Below are positions 22,361 to 33,754 of a stretch of 64,000 bases of DNA, one piece after another. This DNA comes from Mycoplana azooxidifex (GTDB lineage: Bacteria > Pseudomonadota > Alphaproteobacteria > Rhizobiales > Rhizobiaceae). Location: contig NZ_JACIEE010000004.1 of NCBI RefSeq assembly GCF_014196765.1, forward strand, positions 480,435-544,434, written 5' to 3'. Position 1 is the first letter of the stretch. Each line of letters starts with the position of its first letter. The notes under the pieces were generated by a model that did not search any database, had not been told where the DNA came from, and saw only the letters and a program-made list of their open reading frames with translations. The position numbers and the translations under genes were made by a program.

Positions 22361-23182
22361 GTGGAGAACCCGAAAAACTACTTTCACCTTCACCTGATCT
22401 CCGATTCGACTGGCGAGACGCTGATTGCGGCCGGGCGCGCCGCTGCGGCCCAGTTCCAGGCCTCACAGGCGCTGGAACACGTCTATCCGCTCATTCGCAA
22501 CAGGAAGCAGCTGACGCCGGTGCTCGACGCGATCGACACGGCCCCCGGCATCGTCCTCTATACGATCGTCGACAGCGAGCTTTCGGCCATCATCGACCAG
22601 CGCTGCCGCGAAATGGGCTTGCCCTGCGTCTCGGTCCTCGAACCCATCATCGATGTGTTCCAAACCTATCTCGGCGCGGTCTCGCGCCGCCGTGTCGGCG
22701 CCCAGCATGTGATGGATGCGGAGTACTTCGCCCGCATCGAGGCGCTCAACTTCACCATGGACCACGATGACGGACAGCTGCCCGCGGACCTCGAGGAGGC
22801 CGACGTCATCCTCGTCGGCATCAGCCGCACCTCGAAGACGCCGACGAGCATCTACCTCGCCAATCGCGGCATCAAGACGGCCAATATTCCGATCGTGCTC
22901 GGCGTGCCGCTGCCGGAGCGATTGTCGCAGGTCGACAAGCCGCTCGTGGTGGGATTGATCGCCACGACCGATCGCGTCGCCCAGGTAAGGCAGAACCGGG
23001 TTCTCGGATCGGCCAAGGATTTCAAGGGGGAGGACTATACCGACCGGGCCCAGATCGCCGAAGAATTGAAGTATGCCCGCTCGCTCTGCGCCCGCAACAA
23101 TTGGCCGCTCATCGACGTCACCCGCCGGTCGATCGAGGAGACGGCTGCGGCAATTGTTGCTCTCAGGCCCAGACTTCGCTAG
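22361..23182 (+). CDS. Pyruvate, phosphate dikinase regulatory protein (PDRP, DUF299)
   Basis: This 273-residue bifunctional kinase/pyrophosphorylase family member has the N-terminal block [11 protein letters not shown] and a P-loop-like motif GISRTSKT at 153-160. Family members phosphorylate and dephosphorylate a threonine of PPDK (or of PEP synthase in enterics). The start is GTG. It is the first gene on the plus-strand side of the origin and is followed by maf. Confidence 0.92.
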   Translation: MENPKNYFHLHLISDSTGETLIAAGRAAAAQFQASQALEHVYPLIRNRKQLTPVLDAIDTAPGIVLYTIVDSELSAIIDQRCREMGLPCVSVLEPIIDVFQTYLGAVSRRRVGAQHVMDAEYFARIEALNFTMDHDDGQLPADLEEADVILVGISRTSKTPTSIYLANRGIKTANIPIVLGVPLPERLSQVDKPLVVGLIATTDRVAQVRQNRVLGSAKDFKGEDYTDRAQIAEELKYARSLCARNNWPLIDVTRRSIEETAAAIVALRPRLR

Positions 23183-23210
23183 TCCCGCTGAGTGAAAACC
23201 GGGACCGCCC

Positions 23211-23822
23211 ATGACCAAACCCATGACCAAGCCTCTTATTCTCGCATCCCAGAGCCCGTTCCGTCGCGCGTTGATGGAAAATGCCGGGCTCACCTTCAAG
23301 GCCATTGCCGCAGAGATCGACGAACGTGCGATCGAGGTCGAGCTGGAACGGCTGTCGCCTACACCCTCCGAGACCGCGCTTCATCTGGCCGAGGCGAAGG
23401 CCAGGGCCGTCGGCGCGACCAATCCGGGCTGCCTCGTCATCGGATCCGACCAGACCCTGTCGCTCGGGGGCCGCGTGTTTCACAAGCCGGCCGACCTTGA
23501 AGACGCGAGGGAGCATCTCGCGGCCCTTTCCGGCAAGACCCACGCGCTGAACAGCGGCGTGGTGATCGTCGCGGACGGCGAGGTCAAATGGCGGCATGTG
23601 TCCACGGCGCGGCTGACCATGCGGCCGCTCACCGAGGCTTTCATAGACCGGCATCTGGCGCGGGTTGGTGACAAGGTGCTGAGAAGCGTGGGCGCCTATC
23701 AGATGGAAGGCGAGGGGATCCAGCTGTTCGAGGGCATAGACGGTGACTATTTCACGATCATCGGCCTGCCGATGCTGCCACTCCTCGCCCAACTGAGAGC
23801 GATGGGGGCGATCGATGCGTGA
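23211..23822 (+). CDS. maf: Maf-family nucleoside triphosphate pyrophosphatase
   Basis: This 203-residue protein has the Maf signature ASQSPFRR near the N-terminus and the acidic residues of IDERAIE and GSDQTL. The block [12 protein letters not shown] resembles the YceF (m7GTP) subgroup more than the YhdE subgroup; this is inference from motif form. A second in-frame ATG four codons in gives MTKP twice, so the exact start is uncertain. Its stop overlaps aroE. Confidence 0.9.
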   Translation: MTKPMTKPLILASQSPFRRALMENAGLTFKAIAAEIDERAIEVELERLSPTPSETALHLAEAKARAVGATNPGCLVIGSDQTLSLGGRVFHKPADLEDAREHLAALSGKTHALNSGVVIVADGEVKWRHVSTARLTMRPLTEAFIDRHLARVGDKVLRSVGAYQMEGEGIQLFEGIDGDYFTIIGLPMLPLLAQLRAMGAIDA

Positions 23823-24669
23823 TTCACGTGAAACATTGGTTAACAGCGCCTTCGTCGTCGGCCATCCGATCAACCATTCGCGCTCGCCGTTGATCCATGG
23901 ATACTGGCTGGACAAGCTCGGGATTGCCGGGAGCTACACGCGGCTCGACGTTCCGCCGGAGGCATTCGCCGCATTCTTCTCGGACCTGAAGAATGGCCGC
24001 TTCGTCGGCGGCAACGTGACCATCCCGCACAAGGAAGCCGCATTCCGTCTGGCGGATCGGCCGGATGAACGCAGCGAGGAGCTTGGCGCCTGCAACACGG
24101 TGTGGCTGGAAGACGGCCTGGTCCATGCCACCAACACCGATGGCTACGGCTTCGTGGCCAATCTCGACGAACGGGCGCCCGGTTGGGATCGCATCGATCG
24201 CGCCGTCGTCCTGGGTGCCGGAGGCGCGAGCCGAGCCGTGCTCCAGGCATTGCGCGACCGCGGCATCGGGGAGATCCATGTCGTCAATCGCACCGTCGGC
24301 CGTGCCCGGGAGCTGGCCGACTGGTTCGGCGACAGGCTGCATGCCCATCCCGTCGACGCCCTCGCCGAGGTGATGAGCGGAGCCGCGCTCTTCGTCAACA
24401 CGACCTCGCTCGGAATGGATGGAATGCCTGCGCCGGAACTCGACTTCGACCGCCTGGCGCGCGGCGCGATCGTGACCGACATTGTCTACGTTCCGCTGAA
24501 GACGCCCTTCCTGGCGCAGGCGGAGCGCCACGGCCTGAAGACGGTCGACGGGCTCGGCATGCTCCTGCATCAGGCCGCACCCGGTTTCGAAAAATGGTTC
24601 GGCGTGCGGCCCACGGTCGATGACGACCTTCGCCGGCGAATCATAGCCGATATGGAGGGCCACGGATGA
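23815..24669 (+). CDS. aroE: Shikimate dehydrogenase
   Basis: This 284-residue NADPH-dependent enzyme reduces 3-dehydroshikimate. NVTIPHKE carries the catalytic lysine, NTDGYG the catalytic aspartate, and [10 protein letters not shown] the Rossmann motif. The first codons contain the parS site at 23820-23835 and encode RDSRET. The ATG lies inside the end of maf, and the gene overlaps coaE at its own end. Confidence 0.96.
   Translation: MRDSRETLVNSAFVVGHPINHSRSPLIHGYWLDKLGIAGSYTRLDVPPEAFAAFFSDLKNGRFVGGNVTIPHKEAAFRLADRPDERSEELGACNTVWLEDGLVHATNTDGYGFVANLDERAPGWDRIDRAVVLGAGGASRAVLQALRDRGIGEIHVVNRTVGRARELADWFGDRLHAHPVDALAEVMSGAALFVNTTSLGMDGMPAPELDFDRLARGAIVTDIVYVPLKTPFLAQAERHGLKTVDGLGMLLHQAAPGFEKWFGVRPTVDDDLRRRIIADMEGHG
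23820..23835. other. parS centromere site 6 (start of aroE)
   Basis: TGATTCACGTGAAACA, 15 of 16 to consensus. It overlaps the maf stop codon and codons 2-7 of aroE. It is the only site on this side of the probable origin in the window. Confidence 0.8.
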
Positions 24670-25265
24670 TCGTCCTCGGTCTTACCGGCTCGATCGGAAC
24701 CGGCAAGTCGACGACCGCCGGCATGTTCCGCGAACTCGGCGTGCCCGTGCATGATGCCGATGCGACGGTCCACACGCTCTATCAGGGAGAGGCAGTCGGC
24801 CCCGTCGGCGCGGCGTTTCCAGCTGCGATCAAGGGCGGCATCGTCGATCGCAAGGCACTGGCGGCAGAGCTAGCAGCCCGGCCGGCCGGCTTTTCCCGGC
24901 TGGAGGCCATCGTCCACCCGCTGGTTCGCCAGAAGGAGGCGGATTTTCTCTGGAGGCAACGGGCGGCCGGGTCATCCCTCGTCGTGCTCGATATCCCGCT
25001 GCTGTTCGAAACCGGCGCCGACGAGCGTGTCGACAAGGTTCTGGTGGTGACTTGCGAACCCGAATTGCAGCGCCAGCGCGTGCTCGCCCGTCCGGGGATG
25101 ACGGAAGAAAAGTTCGCGATGCTGATGGCAAGGCAGATGCCGGATGCGGAGAAGCGGCAGCGAGCGGATTTTGTGGTCAAGTCCGACAACGGTCTTGAAG
25201 ACGCACGCAAACAGGTGAAACTCATCGTCGACATCTTGAAGGGGAAAAGCGGCGCCCATGCGTGA
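24666..25265 (+). CDS. coaE: Dephospho-CoA kinase
   Basis: This 199-residue enzyme performs the last step of coenzyme A synthesis. The P-loop [12 protein letters not shown] is at residues 4-15. HDADATVH (substrate site) and [11 protein letters not shown] follow in the family order. The start overlaps the aroE stop (ATGA), and the end overlaps dnaQ by eight bases. Confidence 0.96.
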   Translation: MIVLGLTGSIGTGKSTTAGMFRELGVPVHDADATVHTLYQGEAVGPVGAAFPAAIKGGIVDRKALAAELAARPAGFSRLEAIVHPLVRQKEADFLWRQRAAGSSLVVLDIPLLFETGADERVDKVLVVTCEPELQRQRVLARPGMTEEKFAMLMARQMPDAEKRQRADFVVKSDNGLEDARKQVKLIVDILKGKSGAHA

Positions 25266-25980
25266 AATCATCTTCGATACGGAAACGACCGGCCTGGATA
25301 ATCGTGCTGATCGGATCATCGAAATCGGCGGCATCGAACTCGACAATCACTTTCCCACCGGCCGGACCTTCCATGTCTACATCAATCCGGGCGACAGGAA
25401 GGTCCATCCCGACGCGCTTGCGATCCACGGCATCACCGACGAGTCGCTGAAGGATAAGCCGCTCTTCTCCGGCATCGTCGCCGAGTTGCAGGACTTCTTC
25501 GGCGATGCGCGCTGGGTCGCGCACAACGCCAACTTCGACATGGGCTTCATCAATGCCGAGTTCGAGCGCCTCGGCATCCCGCCGGTTCCGAGCGATCGCG
25601 TGACGGACACGCTTGCCTTGGCGCGGCGCAAGCATCCGATGGGACCGAACTCACTGGATGCGCTCTGCCGGCGCTACGGTATCGACAATTCCCACCGCAC
25701 CAAGCACGGCGCCCTTCTCGACTCCGAGCTTCTCGCCGAGGTGTATATCGAGATGATCGGCGGCCGTCAGGCCGCGCTCGGCCTTGCAGTAGCCGAACAG
25801 CGGGAACGGCTCGACCAGGCAGATGGCGAAGAGATCGTCCTGCCGATCGCCCAACGCCCGCGCCCGCTGCCGGATCGCATCAGTGAAGCCGATCTGGCAG
25901 CACATGCGGCCATGGTGGCGAAGATGAAAGACAAGGCGATCTGGCTGCAATACCAGCAGTCTGCGGGTGACCAGGAGTAG
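25258..25980 (+). CDS. dnaQ: DNA polymerase III subunit epsilon (proofreading exonuclease)
   Basis: This 240-residue DEDD-family 3'-5' exonuclease has Exo I FDTETTGLD at the N-terminus, Exo II VAHNANFDMGF, and Exo III HGALLDSELL. The C-terminal tail would bind the polymerase alpha subunit. It is the last gene of the maf-aroE-coaE-dnaQ chain, in which every junction overlaps. Confidence 0.96.
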   Translation: MREIIFDTETTGLDNRADRIIEIGGIELDNHFPTGRTFHVYINPGDRKVHPDALAIHGITDESLKDKPLFSGIVAELQDFFGDARWVAHNANFDMGFINAEFERLGIPPVPSDRVTDTLALARRKHPMGPNSLDALCRRYGIDNSHRTKHGALLDSELLAEVYIEMIGGRQAALGLAVAEQRERLDQADGEEIVLPIAQRPRPLPDRISEADLAAHAAMVAKMKDKAIWLQYQQSAGDQE

Positions 25981-25994
25981 TCCGGAACGCAAAA

Positions 25995-26013
25995 CGCCCG
26001 GCGGTGCCGGGCG
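25995..26013 (-). terminator. Intrinsic terminator downstream of secB
   Basis: CGCCCGGC and GCCGGGCG form an 8-bp stem with a 3-base loop. On the minus strand it is followed by TTTTGCG, so it best serves secB; dnaQ converges on it. Confidence 0.7.
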
Positions 26014-26037
26014 CTCTCGACTGGATCGAATGGTCGA

Positions 26038-26523
26038 TCAGTTCGTATTGCTTGCGACCTTGGCCTTGAGCTGCTCTTCGGCCATGCGCTGCTGGAACAT
26101 CTGTGCAAAATCGATCGGGTCGATCATCAGCGGCGGGAAGCCGCCGTTGCGGGTGGCATCGGCGATGATCTGGCGGGCGAACGGGAACAGCAGCCGAGGG
26201 GCCTCGATGAAGAGGACCGGCAGCATGTGCTCCTGCGGGAAGCCCACGATCCGGAACACGCCGCCATAGGCGAGTTCGGCGTTGAACAGGACCTTGCTGT
26301 CGTCCTTGGCTTCGGCGGTGAGCGACAGCACCACGTCGAACTCGGTTTCCGACAGCGGGTTGGCGTTCACATTGACGTTGATGTTGATCGAGGGAGCCTT
26401 GTCGCGCGCCTGCAGCGAGCGCGGGGCGCCCGGGTTTTCAAAGGAAAGATCCTTCACATACTGTGCCAGGATATTAATGGACGGGCTGGCCGCGCTGTTG
26501 GCGGGTGCATTGTCGGTTGCCAT
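26038..26523 (-). CDS. secB: Protein-export chaperone SecB
   Basis: This 161-residue protein is collinear with SecB, the tetrameric chaperone that holds preproteins and hands them to SecA. The core block [17 protein letters not shown] and the INVNVNA and [20 protein letters not shown] segments are the family signatures. It is a single gene, convergent with dnaQ. Confidence 0.97.
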   Translation of the reverse strand: MATDNAPANSAASPSINILAQYVKDLSFENPGAPRSLQARDKAPSININVNVNANPLSETEFDVVLSLTAEAKDDSKVLFNAELAYGGVFRIVGFPQEHMLPVLFIEAPRLLFPFARQIIADATRNGGFPPLMIDPIDFAQMFQQRMAEEQLKAKVASNTN

Positions 26524-26614
26524 GGGACTTTCCTCGGGGACATAAAATCGTGGCAGCCATCTAGCATTTCGCCGGGGGGCTTACAACCCTGCGGCCCGCG
26601 CGCCGCCGAAGGGG

Positions 26615-27073
26615 TCACTGCTGGTCGTCGCGCCTGTAGTCGTCCGAATCGAGGTCGATCGTTCTCGGCTTCGCAGGCGGTGGATCGCGCGGCTGTGCAG
26701 CGGCATCGACATTGACGACGACCACGCGGGAGGCGAGGCGCCGGGCAACGAGGCGGCGGAAGAACGGCACGAGCAGAAAGAGGCCGATCGCGTCGGTAAT
26801 GAACCCCGGGACGATCAGAAGTAGCCCGGCGAGCAGCACCAAGGCGGTCCCGAAGAAGCGTTCGGCGGGCATGTCGCGGGGCAGATCGCGCTGCCTGAGC
26901 CTGGTGAGCGCCTGGAATCCCTGCCGGCGCAGGACGATCATGCCGATAATCACGGAAGCGACGACGAGGAGCAGCGTATAGGCGATACCGATATGCCGCC
27001 CGACGAAGACGAAGCCCGCTATCTCGAGAAATGGAAGCAAAAGCAGCAGGATGGCTGTGATCGATCGGGTCAT
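26615..27073 (-). CDS. fxsA: FxsA-family membrane protein
   Basis: This 152-residue protein has three to four hydrophobic segments (about residues 5-20, 27-47 and 75-100) and a hydrophilic C-terminal tail ending DDYRRDDQQ. The pattern PFLEIAGFVFVGRHIG is typical of FxsA (cytoplasmic membrane protein, suppressor of phage T7 exclusion in E. coli); its function here is unknown. I chose the start at MTRSITAI; a longer in-frame extension lacks family similarity. It is divergent from the Tim44-like gene. Confidence 0.85.
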   Translation of the reverse strand: MTRSITAILLLLLPFLEIAGFVFVGRHIGIAYTLLLVVASVIIGMIVLRRQGFQALTRLRQRDLPRDMPAERFFGTALVLLAGLLLIVPGFITDAIGLFLLVPFFRRLVARRLASRVVVVNVDAAAQPRDPPPAKPRTIDLDSDDYRRDDQQ

Positions 27074-27186
27074 GTTCTCTGGCCTGGTCTCCTGCGCCGA
27101 GGGATAATCAGCGGTCTTTGTCCCCGGACGGAACGTCGCGGTCAAGGTTAAGTGATGCTTATTCGTACAATCGCCTCGGCTTCGAT

Positions 27187-27215
27187 TTGAAGATTGGGCT
27201 TTTGCGGATTATATG
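27187..27215 (+). promoter_or_regulatory. Candidate promoter of the Tim44-like/mltA operon
   Basis: TTGAAG (27187-27192) and TATATG (27210-27215) with a 17-bp spacer, about 40 bases upstream of the first start codon. Confidence 0.4.
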
Positions 27216-27256
27216 GGGGGCAACTCAGAAAAGATGAACGGCGGTTCCGGATCGAC

Positions 27257-27961
27257 ATGGGCTCATTCGACTTTGTAACGATTTTCTTCCTCGTGGCGGC
27301 GGTGGTGATATTCCTGCAGCTGCGCAATGTACTCGGCCGACGTACGGGGAATGAAAAACCGCCGTTTGACCCCTATTCGCGTCGCGACCCCGCCGACCCG
27401 GCCGCCGCTCCCGAACGCGGCAAGGTCGTTACGCTGCCGCGCCGGGATGGAACCGAAGGCGAAGAGGGCGCCTATGCCAGCGTCGATGCCTTCACGCCCG
27501 CCGGAACGCCGCTCAACGAATCGCTCCGCCGCGTGGTGGACAGAGATCCGTCCTTCAATCCGAAGGAGTTCGTCAACGGCGCGAAGCTTGCCTACGAGAT
27601 GGTCGTCGTCGCCTTTGCCGACGGTGACCGCAAGACGCTGAAAAACCTCCTGTCCCGCGAGGTCTACGAAGGCTTCGACGCCGCCATCGCCGACCGCGAG
27701 GCCAAGGGCGAGGTGGTCAAGTCCAACTTCGTCGGCATCGAGAAGGCGGACATCGTATCGGCCGAAGCCAAGGACAACGAGGTCAATGTCACGGTGCGCG
27801 TCATCAGCCAGCTGATCTCGGCGACCTACGACAAGGCGGGCAAGCTGACGGACGGCGATGCCGACACGGTGGCCGAGGTCAACGACCTTTGGACTTTCGC
27901 TCGCGACATCCGCTCGCGCGATCCGAACTGGAAGCTGATCGCCACCGAATCCGAAGGCTGA
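27257..27961 (+). CDS. Tim44/TimA-family membrane-anchored protein
   Basis: This 234-residue protein has one N-terminal membrane helix (FVTIFFLVAAVVIFLQL, residues 5-21), a proline-rich linker and a Tim44-like C-terminal domain (about 90-230). The domain order is that of alphaproteobacterial TimA proteins, the relatives of mitochondrial Tim44; their role is not well established. The start MGSFDFVTI removes an unlikely 21-residue extension. It is followed 11 bases later by mltA. Confidence 0.85.
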   Translation: MGSFDFVTIFFLVAAVVIFLQLRNVLGRRTGNEKPPFDPYSRRDPADPAAAPERGKVVTLPRRDGTEGEEGAYASVDAFTPAGTPLNESLRRVVDRDPSFNPKEFVNGAKLAYEMVVVAFADGDRKTLKNLLSREVYEGFDAAIADREAKGEVVKSNFVGIEKADIVSAEAKDNEVNVTVRVISQLISATYDKAGKLTDGDADTVAEVNDLWTFARDIRSRDPNWKLIATESEG

Positions 27962-27972
27962 TCGGCGCGATC

Positions 27973-29088
27973 ATGGAATTCCGTCTGAAGCCGGTCGCCT
28001 TCCCTGCTCTGCCCGGATGGGTGGAAGACGACCCGACGGCGATTCTCGGGGCCATGTCGAACTGTCGCGACCATATCGCGGGGAACAAACCCTATCGCAC
28101 CGGTTCGCTGGGCATCGCCGCGGCGGACCTGTTGCCGGCGCTTGCGGCTGCGAGCGAGGCAGCGCCGGCGGACGCCGCACGAGCGCGCGCGTATTTCGAG
28201 CAGTGGTTCCAGCCCTTCCTGATCGAAAGGATCGACGGCCAACAGGGGTTCGTCACGGCCTATTACGAGCCGGAGGTCGAGGTGCAAGCCGAGCCGGACG
28301 AAGCGTTCCGCTTCCCCTTCTACCGGCGTCCGGACGACCTGGTCGATGTCGACGACAGCAACCGGCCACCCGGGCTCGATCCCTATTTCGCCTTTGCGCG
28401 CCTGCGGGAAGGTCAAATCGAGGAATATCCGGATCGCAAGGCGATCGAGCAGGGCCTGCTCGCAGCTCGCGGGCTCGAGATCGCCTATGCGCGCTCGAAG
28501 GTGGATGTCTTCTTTATTCACGTCCAGGGGGCGGCCCGCCTGATCTATCCCGACGGCGCGGTCCGGCGCATCACCTATGCGGCCAAGACCGGGCACCGCT
28601 TCTCACCGATCGGCAAGCTCCTGATCGAGCGCGGTGAAATCGATGCGGCGACGGTCTCCATGGCCTCGATCAGGGATTGGCTCGCCCGGCATCCGGAGCA
28701 GGTAGACGATGTGCTCTGGCACAACCGTTCCTTCATCTTCTTCCGCGATGCGCCTGTCGAGGACCTGCATCTCGGCCCGGTCGCTGCAGCCAAGGTGCCG
28801 ATCGTTGCCGGACGCTCGCTTGCGGTCGACCGCCTGATCCACACCTTTGCCACCCCGTTCTTCATCCGCAGCGACAACCTGACCCATCTGGACGGCGGCA
28901 GGCCGTTCGCCCGGACCATGCTGGCGCTCGACACCGGGTCGGCGATAGTCGGTCCTGCGCGCGGGGACATCTTCACCGGGTCGGGCGATATCGCCGGATC
29001 GCTTGCCGGCAATGTCCGCAACGCGGCGGATTTCTACGTCTTCGTTCCAAGGTCGATCGCCGCGAGATTTCACCATGGCGAAGGATAA
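27973..29088 (+). CDS. mltA: Membrane-bound lytic murein transglycosylase A (MltA)
   Basis: This 371-residue protein has the MltA domain (FVTAYYEPEVEVQ, about residues 93-105) and a C-terminal 3D domain with LDTGSAIVGPARGDIFTGSG that carries the catalytic aspartate. The family cleaves the glycan backbone to 1,6-anhydro-muropeptides. No signal peptide or lipobox is visible from this start or from the in-frame extension to 27889, which is odd for an enzyme acting on peptidoglycan. It overlaps the Smr gene. Confidence 0.9.
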   Translation: MEFRLKPVAFPALPGWVEDDPTAILGAMSNCRDHIAGNKPYRTGSLGIAAADLLPALAAASEAAPADAARARAYFEQWFQPFLIERIDGQQGFVTAYYEPEVEVQAEPDEAFRFPFYRRPDDLVDVDDSNRPPGLDPYFAFARLREGQIEEYPDRKAIEQGLLAARGLEIAYARSKVDVFFIHVQGAARLIYPDGAVRRITYAAKTGHRFSPIGKLLIERGEIDAATVSMASIRDWLARHPEQVDDVLWHNRSFIFFRDAPVEDLHLGPVAAAKVPIVAGRSLAVDRLIHTFATPFFIRSDNLTHLDGGRPFARTMLALDTGSAIVGPARGDIFTGSGDIAGSLAGNVRNAADFYVFVPRSIAARFHHGEG

Positions 29089-29644
29089 GCCGCTCAGCAC
29101 GGAGGACCGGATCCTCTGGGGCAAGGTCGCCAGGAGCGCAAAGGCGCTTCCCGGCCGCATGCAGGACCTGGAGATGCTGGAGGCGACCTTCCAGCCCGTT
29201 ACGGACGTCGCTTCGCCGGCTGGTGAAAAGCCGGCATCGAAGAAGGCTCAATCGGATGATGCGGGAATCCGGATAACGAACGCCCGCGAAAGCGAGAAGA
29301 AGCACTATCCGCTCGAACGGCCGGTCAAGCGCAAGCTGGCGAAAGGTCACCTGTCGCTGGAGGCGCGCGTCGACCTGCACGGCATGATCCAGAGCGAGGC
29401 GCACGGGTTTCTCTTGAGCTTCCTGATGCAGGCGCACATGCGCGGCTTGCGTCATGTCCTGGTGATTACCGGAAAGGGCGCCTCCATCGGCAGCGACGGC
29501 GCCCTCAAGCGGGCAGTGCCGCTGTGGTTCTCGCTGCCGGAATTTCGCCCGCTGATATCGTCCTACGAGACTGCCGCCCGAAACCACGGCGGTGAGGGCG
29601 CGCTCTACGTGCGGCTGGCAAGGGCCAGGGGAGAGCGCGAATGA
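29075..29644 (+). CDS. Smr domain-containing protein
   Basis: This 189-residue protein has a disordered, lysine-rich N-terminal half and a C-terminal Smr domain (about 95-185) with VDLHGMIQSEA and VLVITGKG. Smr domains are found in endonucleases that act on nucleic acids or stalled ribosomes; the target here is unknown. The ATG lies inside mltA and the stop overlaps the XRE gene (ATGA), so four genes from the Tim44-like gene onward form one operon. Confidence 0.88.
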   Translation: MAKDKPLSTEDRILWGKVARSAKALPGRMQDLEMLEATFQPVTDVASPAGEKPASKKAQSDDAGIRITNARESEKKHYPLERPVKRKLAKGHLSLEARVDLHGMIQSEAHGFLLSFLMQAHMRGLRHVLVITGKGASIGSDGALKRAVPLWFSLPEFRPLISSYETAARNHGGEGALYVRLARARGERE

Positions 29645-30021
29645 CCACCCCCTTCGGCGTGGCGGTACGCCACCTGCGGTCGAGGAAAGGTGTCTCGCAG
29701 AAGGAGATGGCCGCTGCGCTGGGCGTCTCGCCGGCCTATCTCTCTGCCCTCGAGCACGGTCGGCGCGGCACGCCGAGCTTTGAGTTCCTGCAGAAGGTCG
29801 CAGGCTACTTCAACATCATCTGGGACGAGGCTGAGGAACTGTTCCGGATCGCGCGGATTTCCGATCCCCGCATCACGGTCGACACCGCCGGCTTGCCGCC
29901 CGAATATACCGCCTTCGCCAACCGCCTTTCCGCCGAAATCCGCGATCTGCCGCCGGCAACGATCAGGCGCCTGGCGGGCATTCTCGAAAAGGCTTGCAAT
30001 TCGCGCTCTAAATCGACGTGA
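29641..30021 (+). CDS. XRE-family helix-turn-helix regulator
   Basis: This 126-residue protein has a Cro/C1-type HTH at about residues 6-62 (VSQKEMAAALGVSPAYLSAL) and a C-terminal extension of about 60 residues that does not match a known effector domain. The overlap with the Smr gene suggests co-expression. It may regulate its own operon or gyrB just downstream; neither is shown by the sequence. Confidence 0.85.
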   Translation: MTTPFGVAVRHLRSRKGVSQKEMAAALGVSPAYLSALEHGRRGTPSFEFLQKVAGYFNIIWDEAEELFRIARISDPRITVDTAGLPPEYTAFANRLSAEIRDLPPATIRRLAGILEKACNSRSKST

Positions 30022-30057
30022 TCCCCTGATTTCTGCCGCTATTGGCGGCCACATCGT

Positions 30058-30086
30058 TTGGAAAACCGGGCCTGAATCCCTATATT
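30058..30086 (+). promoter_or_regulatory. Candidate sigma70-type promoter of gyrB
   Basis: TTGGAA (30058-30063) and TATATT (30081-30086) have a 17-bp spacer and lie 68 bases upstream of gyrB. Confidence 0.5.
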
Positions 30087-30108
30087 CACGGGTCTGGAAG
30101 GTCGGTGA

Positions 30109-32586
<2,478 letters not shown>

Positions 32587-32635
32587 CGCGTGCCCTCGCG
32601 CGTGAAGGCAGGTCGAGAATCCGGATAATAAAGTG

Positions 32636-32664
32636 AACCCCGCGCCGCCCGGTGCGGGGTTTTT
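32636..32664 (+). terminator. Intrinsic terminator of gyrB
   Basis: AACCCCGC pairs with GCGGGGTT (8-bp stem, 10-base loop) and runs into TTTTT, 50 bases past the gyrB stop. Confidence 0.85.
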
Positions 32665-32785
32665 CCATGGCGGAAGCTGCCGGGACGGGTCAATATGCGG
32701 CCACGCGGGACGGTCGCTACCGAATCCCGCCCGCCGATCGGCTGGGCGGCACGGCCGTCATGGATATGGAAGACGGGAGCACGTC

Positions 32786-33739
32786 ATGCTGGTGGATGGA
32801 AAATGGACGGCCGACTGGCATCCGGTGCAGGCGAAGGACGAAAAGGGCGGCTTCGTCCGCCAGGTCTCCGGCTTTCGCAACTGGGTAACGCCGGACGGCG
32901 CGCCCGGGCCGACCGGCGAGGGCGGCTTTGCCGCAGAGCCCGGCCGCTACCATCTCTACGTCGCCTACATCTGCCCCTGGGCGTCCCGCACGCTGATCGG
33001 CCGCAGCCTCAAGGGATTGAAGGAGACGATCGGCGTCTCGGTCGTCGAGCCGGTCCTGACAAGGGAAGGCTGGCGCTTCGGAGACTATCCCGGTGCGACC
33101 GCGGACACGGTCAACGGCGCCAGCTACATGCACGAGATCTACACCCGCGCCGACCCGCACTACACCGGCCGCGCCACGGTGCCCGTTCTCTGGGACAGGA
33201 AGCGCGGCACCATCGTCAACAACGAATCAGCCGACATCCTGCGCATGATGAACGACGGTTTCGGATCGCTCGCGACCAGGACGATCGATCTCTATCCGCC
33301 GGCCCGTCGCGAGGCGATCGATTCGTTCAACGCCCGCATCTATCCGGGCCTGAACAACGGCGTCTATCGCGCCGGCTTCGCTACCACGCAGCTTGCCTAC
33401 GAGGAAGCCTTCCTCGACGTTTTCGCGACGCTGGACTGGGTCGACGGCGAACTCGGCGAGAGGGACTTCCTCTTCGCCGACCATCCCACCGAGGCCGATA
33501 TCCGGCTGTTCGTCACCCTCGTCCGCTTCGACGCTGCCTATCACGGCCTGTTCAAGTGCAACCTGCGTCGGCTGGCCGACTATCCGCGCCTGCGCCGCTT
33601 CGTCCGGCGCATGCACGACTGGCCGGGCGTGGCCGAGACCGTCAGCCTCGACCACATCAAGCGCGGCTATTACTCGATTGCCTCGTTGAACCCGACCGGA
33701 ATCGTGCCCGTCGGACCGGCGCAGGAGATGTTGTTTTGA
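32786..33739 (+). CDS. Glutathionyl-hydroquinone reductase (Xi-class GST)
   Basis: This 317-residue protein reduces glutathionyl-hydroquinones. Catalytic Cys63 is in YICPWASRT, the CPWA motif of the class, and the C-terminal helical domain and GYY segment (KRGYYSIASLNPTGIVP) are typical. The start MLVDGKW is the family N-terminus; a longer frame reaching back over the gyrB terminator is spurious. It converges with the nitroreductase gene. Confidence 0.92.
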   Translation: MLVDGKWTADWHPVQAKDEKGGFVRQVSGFRNWVTPDGAPGPTGEGGFAAEPGRYHLYVAYICPWASRTLIGRSLKGLKETIGVSVVEPVLTREGWRFGDYPGATADTVNGASYMHEIYTRADPHYTGRATVPVLWDRKRGTIVNNESADILRMMNDGFGSLATRTIDLYPPARREAIDSFNARIYPGLNNGVYRAGFATTQLAYEEAFLDVFATLDWVDGELGERDFLFADHPTEADIRLFVTLVRFDAAYHGLFKCNLRRLADYPRLRRFVRRMHDWPGVAETVSLDHIKRGYYSIASLNPTGIVPVGPAQEMLF

Positions 33740-33754
33740 TCTCCGGCTGCGCCG

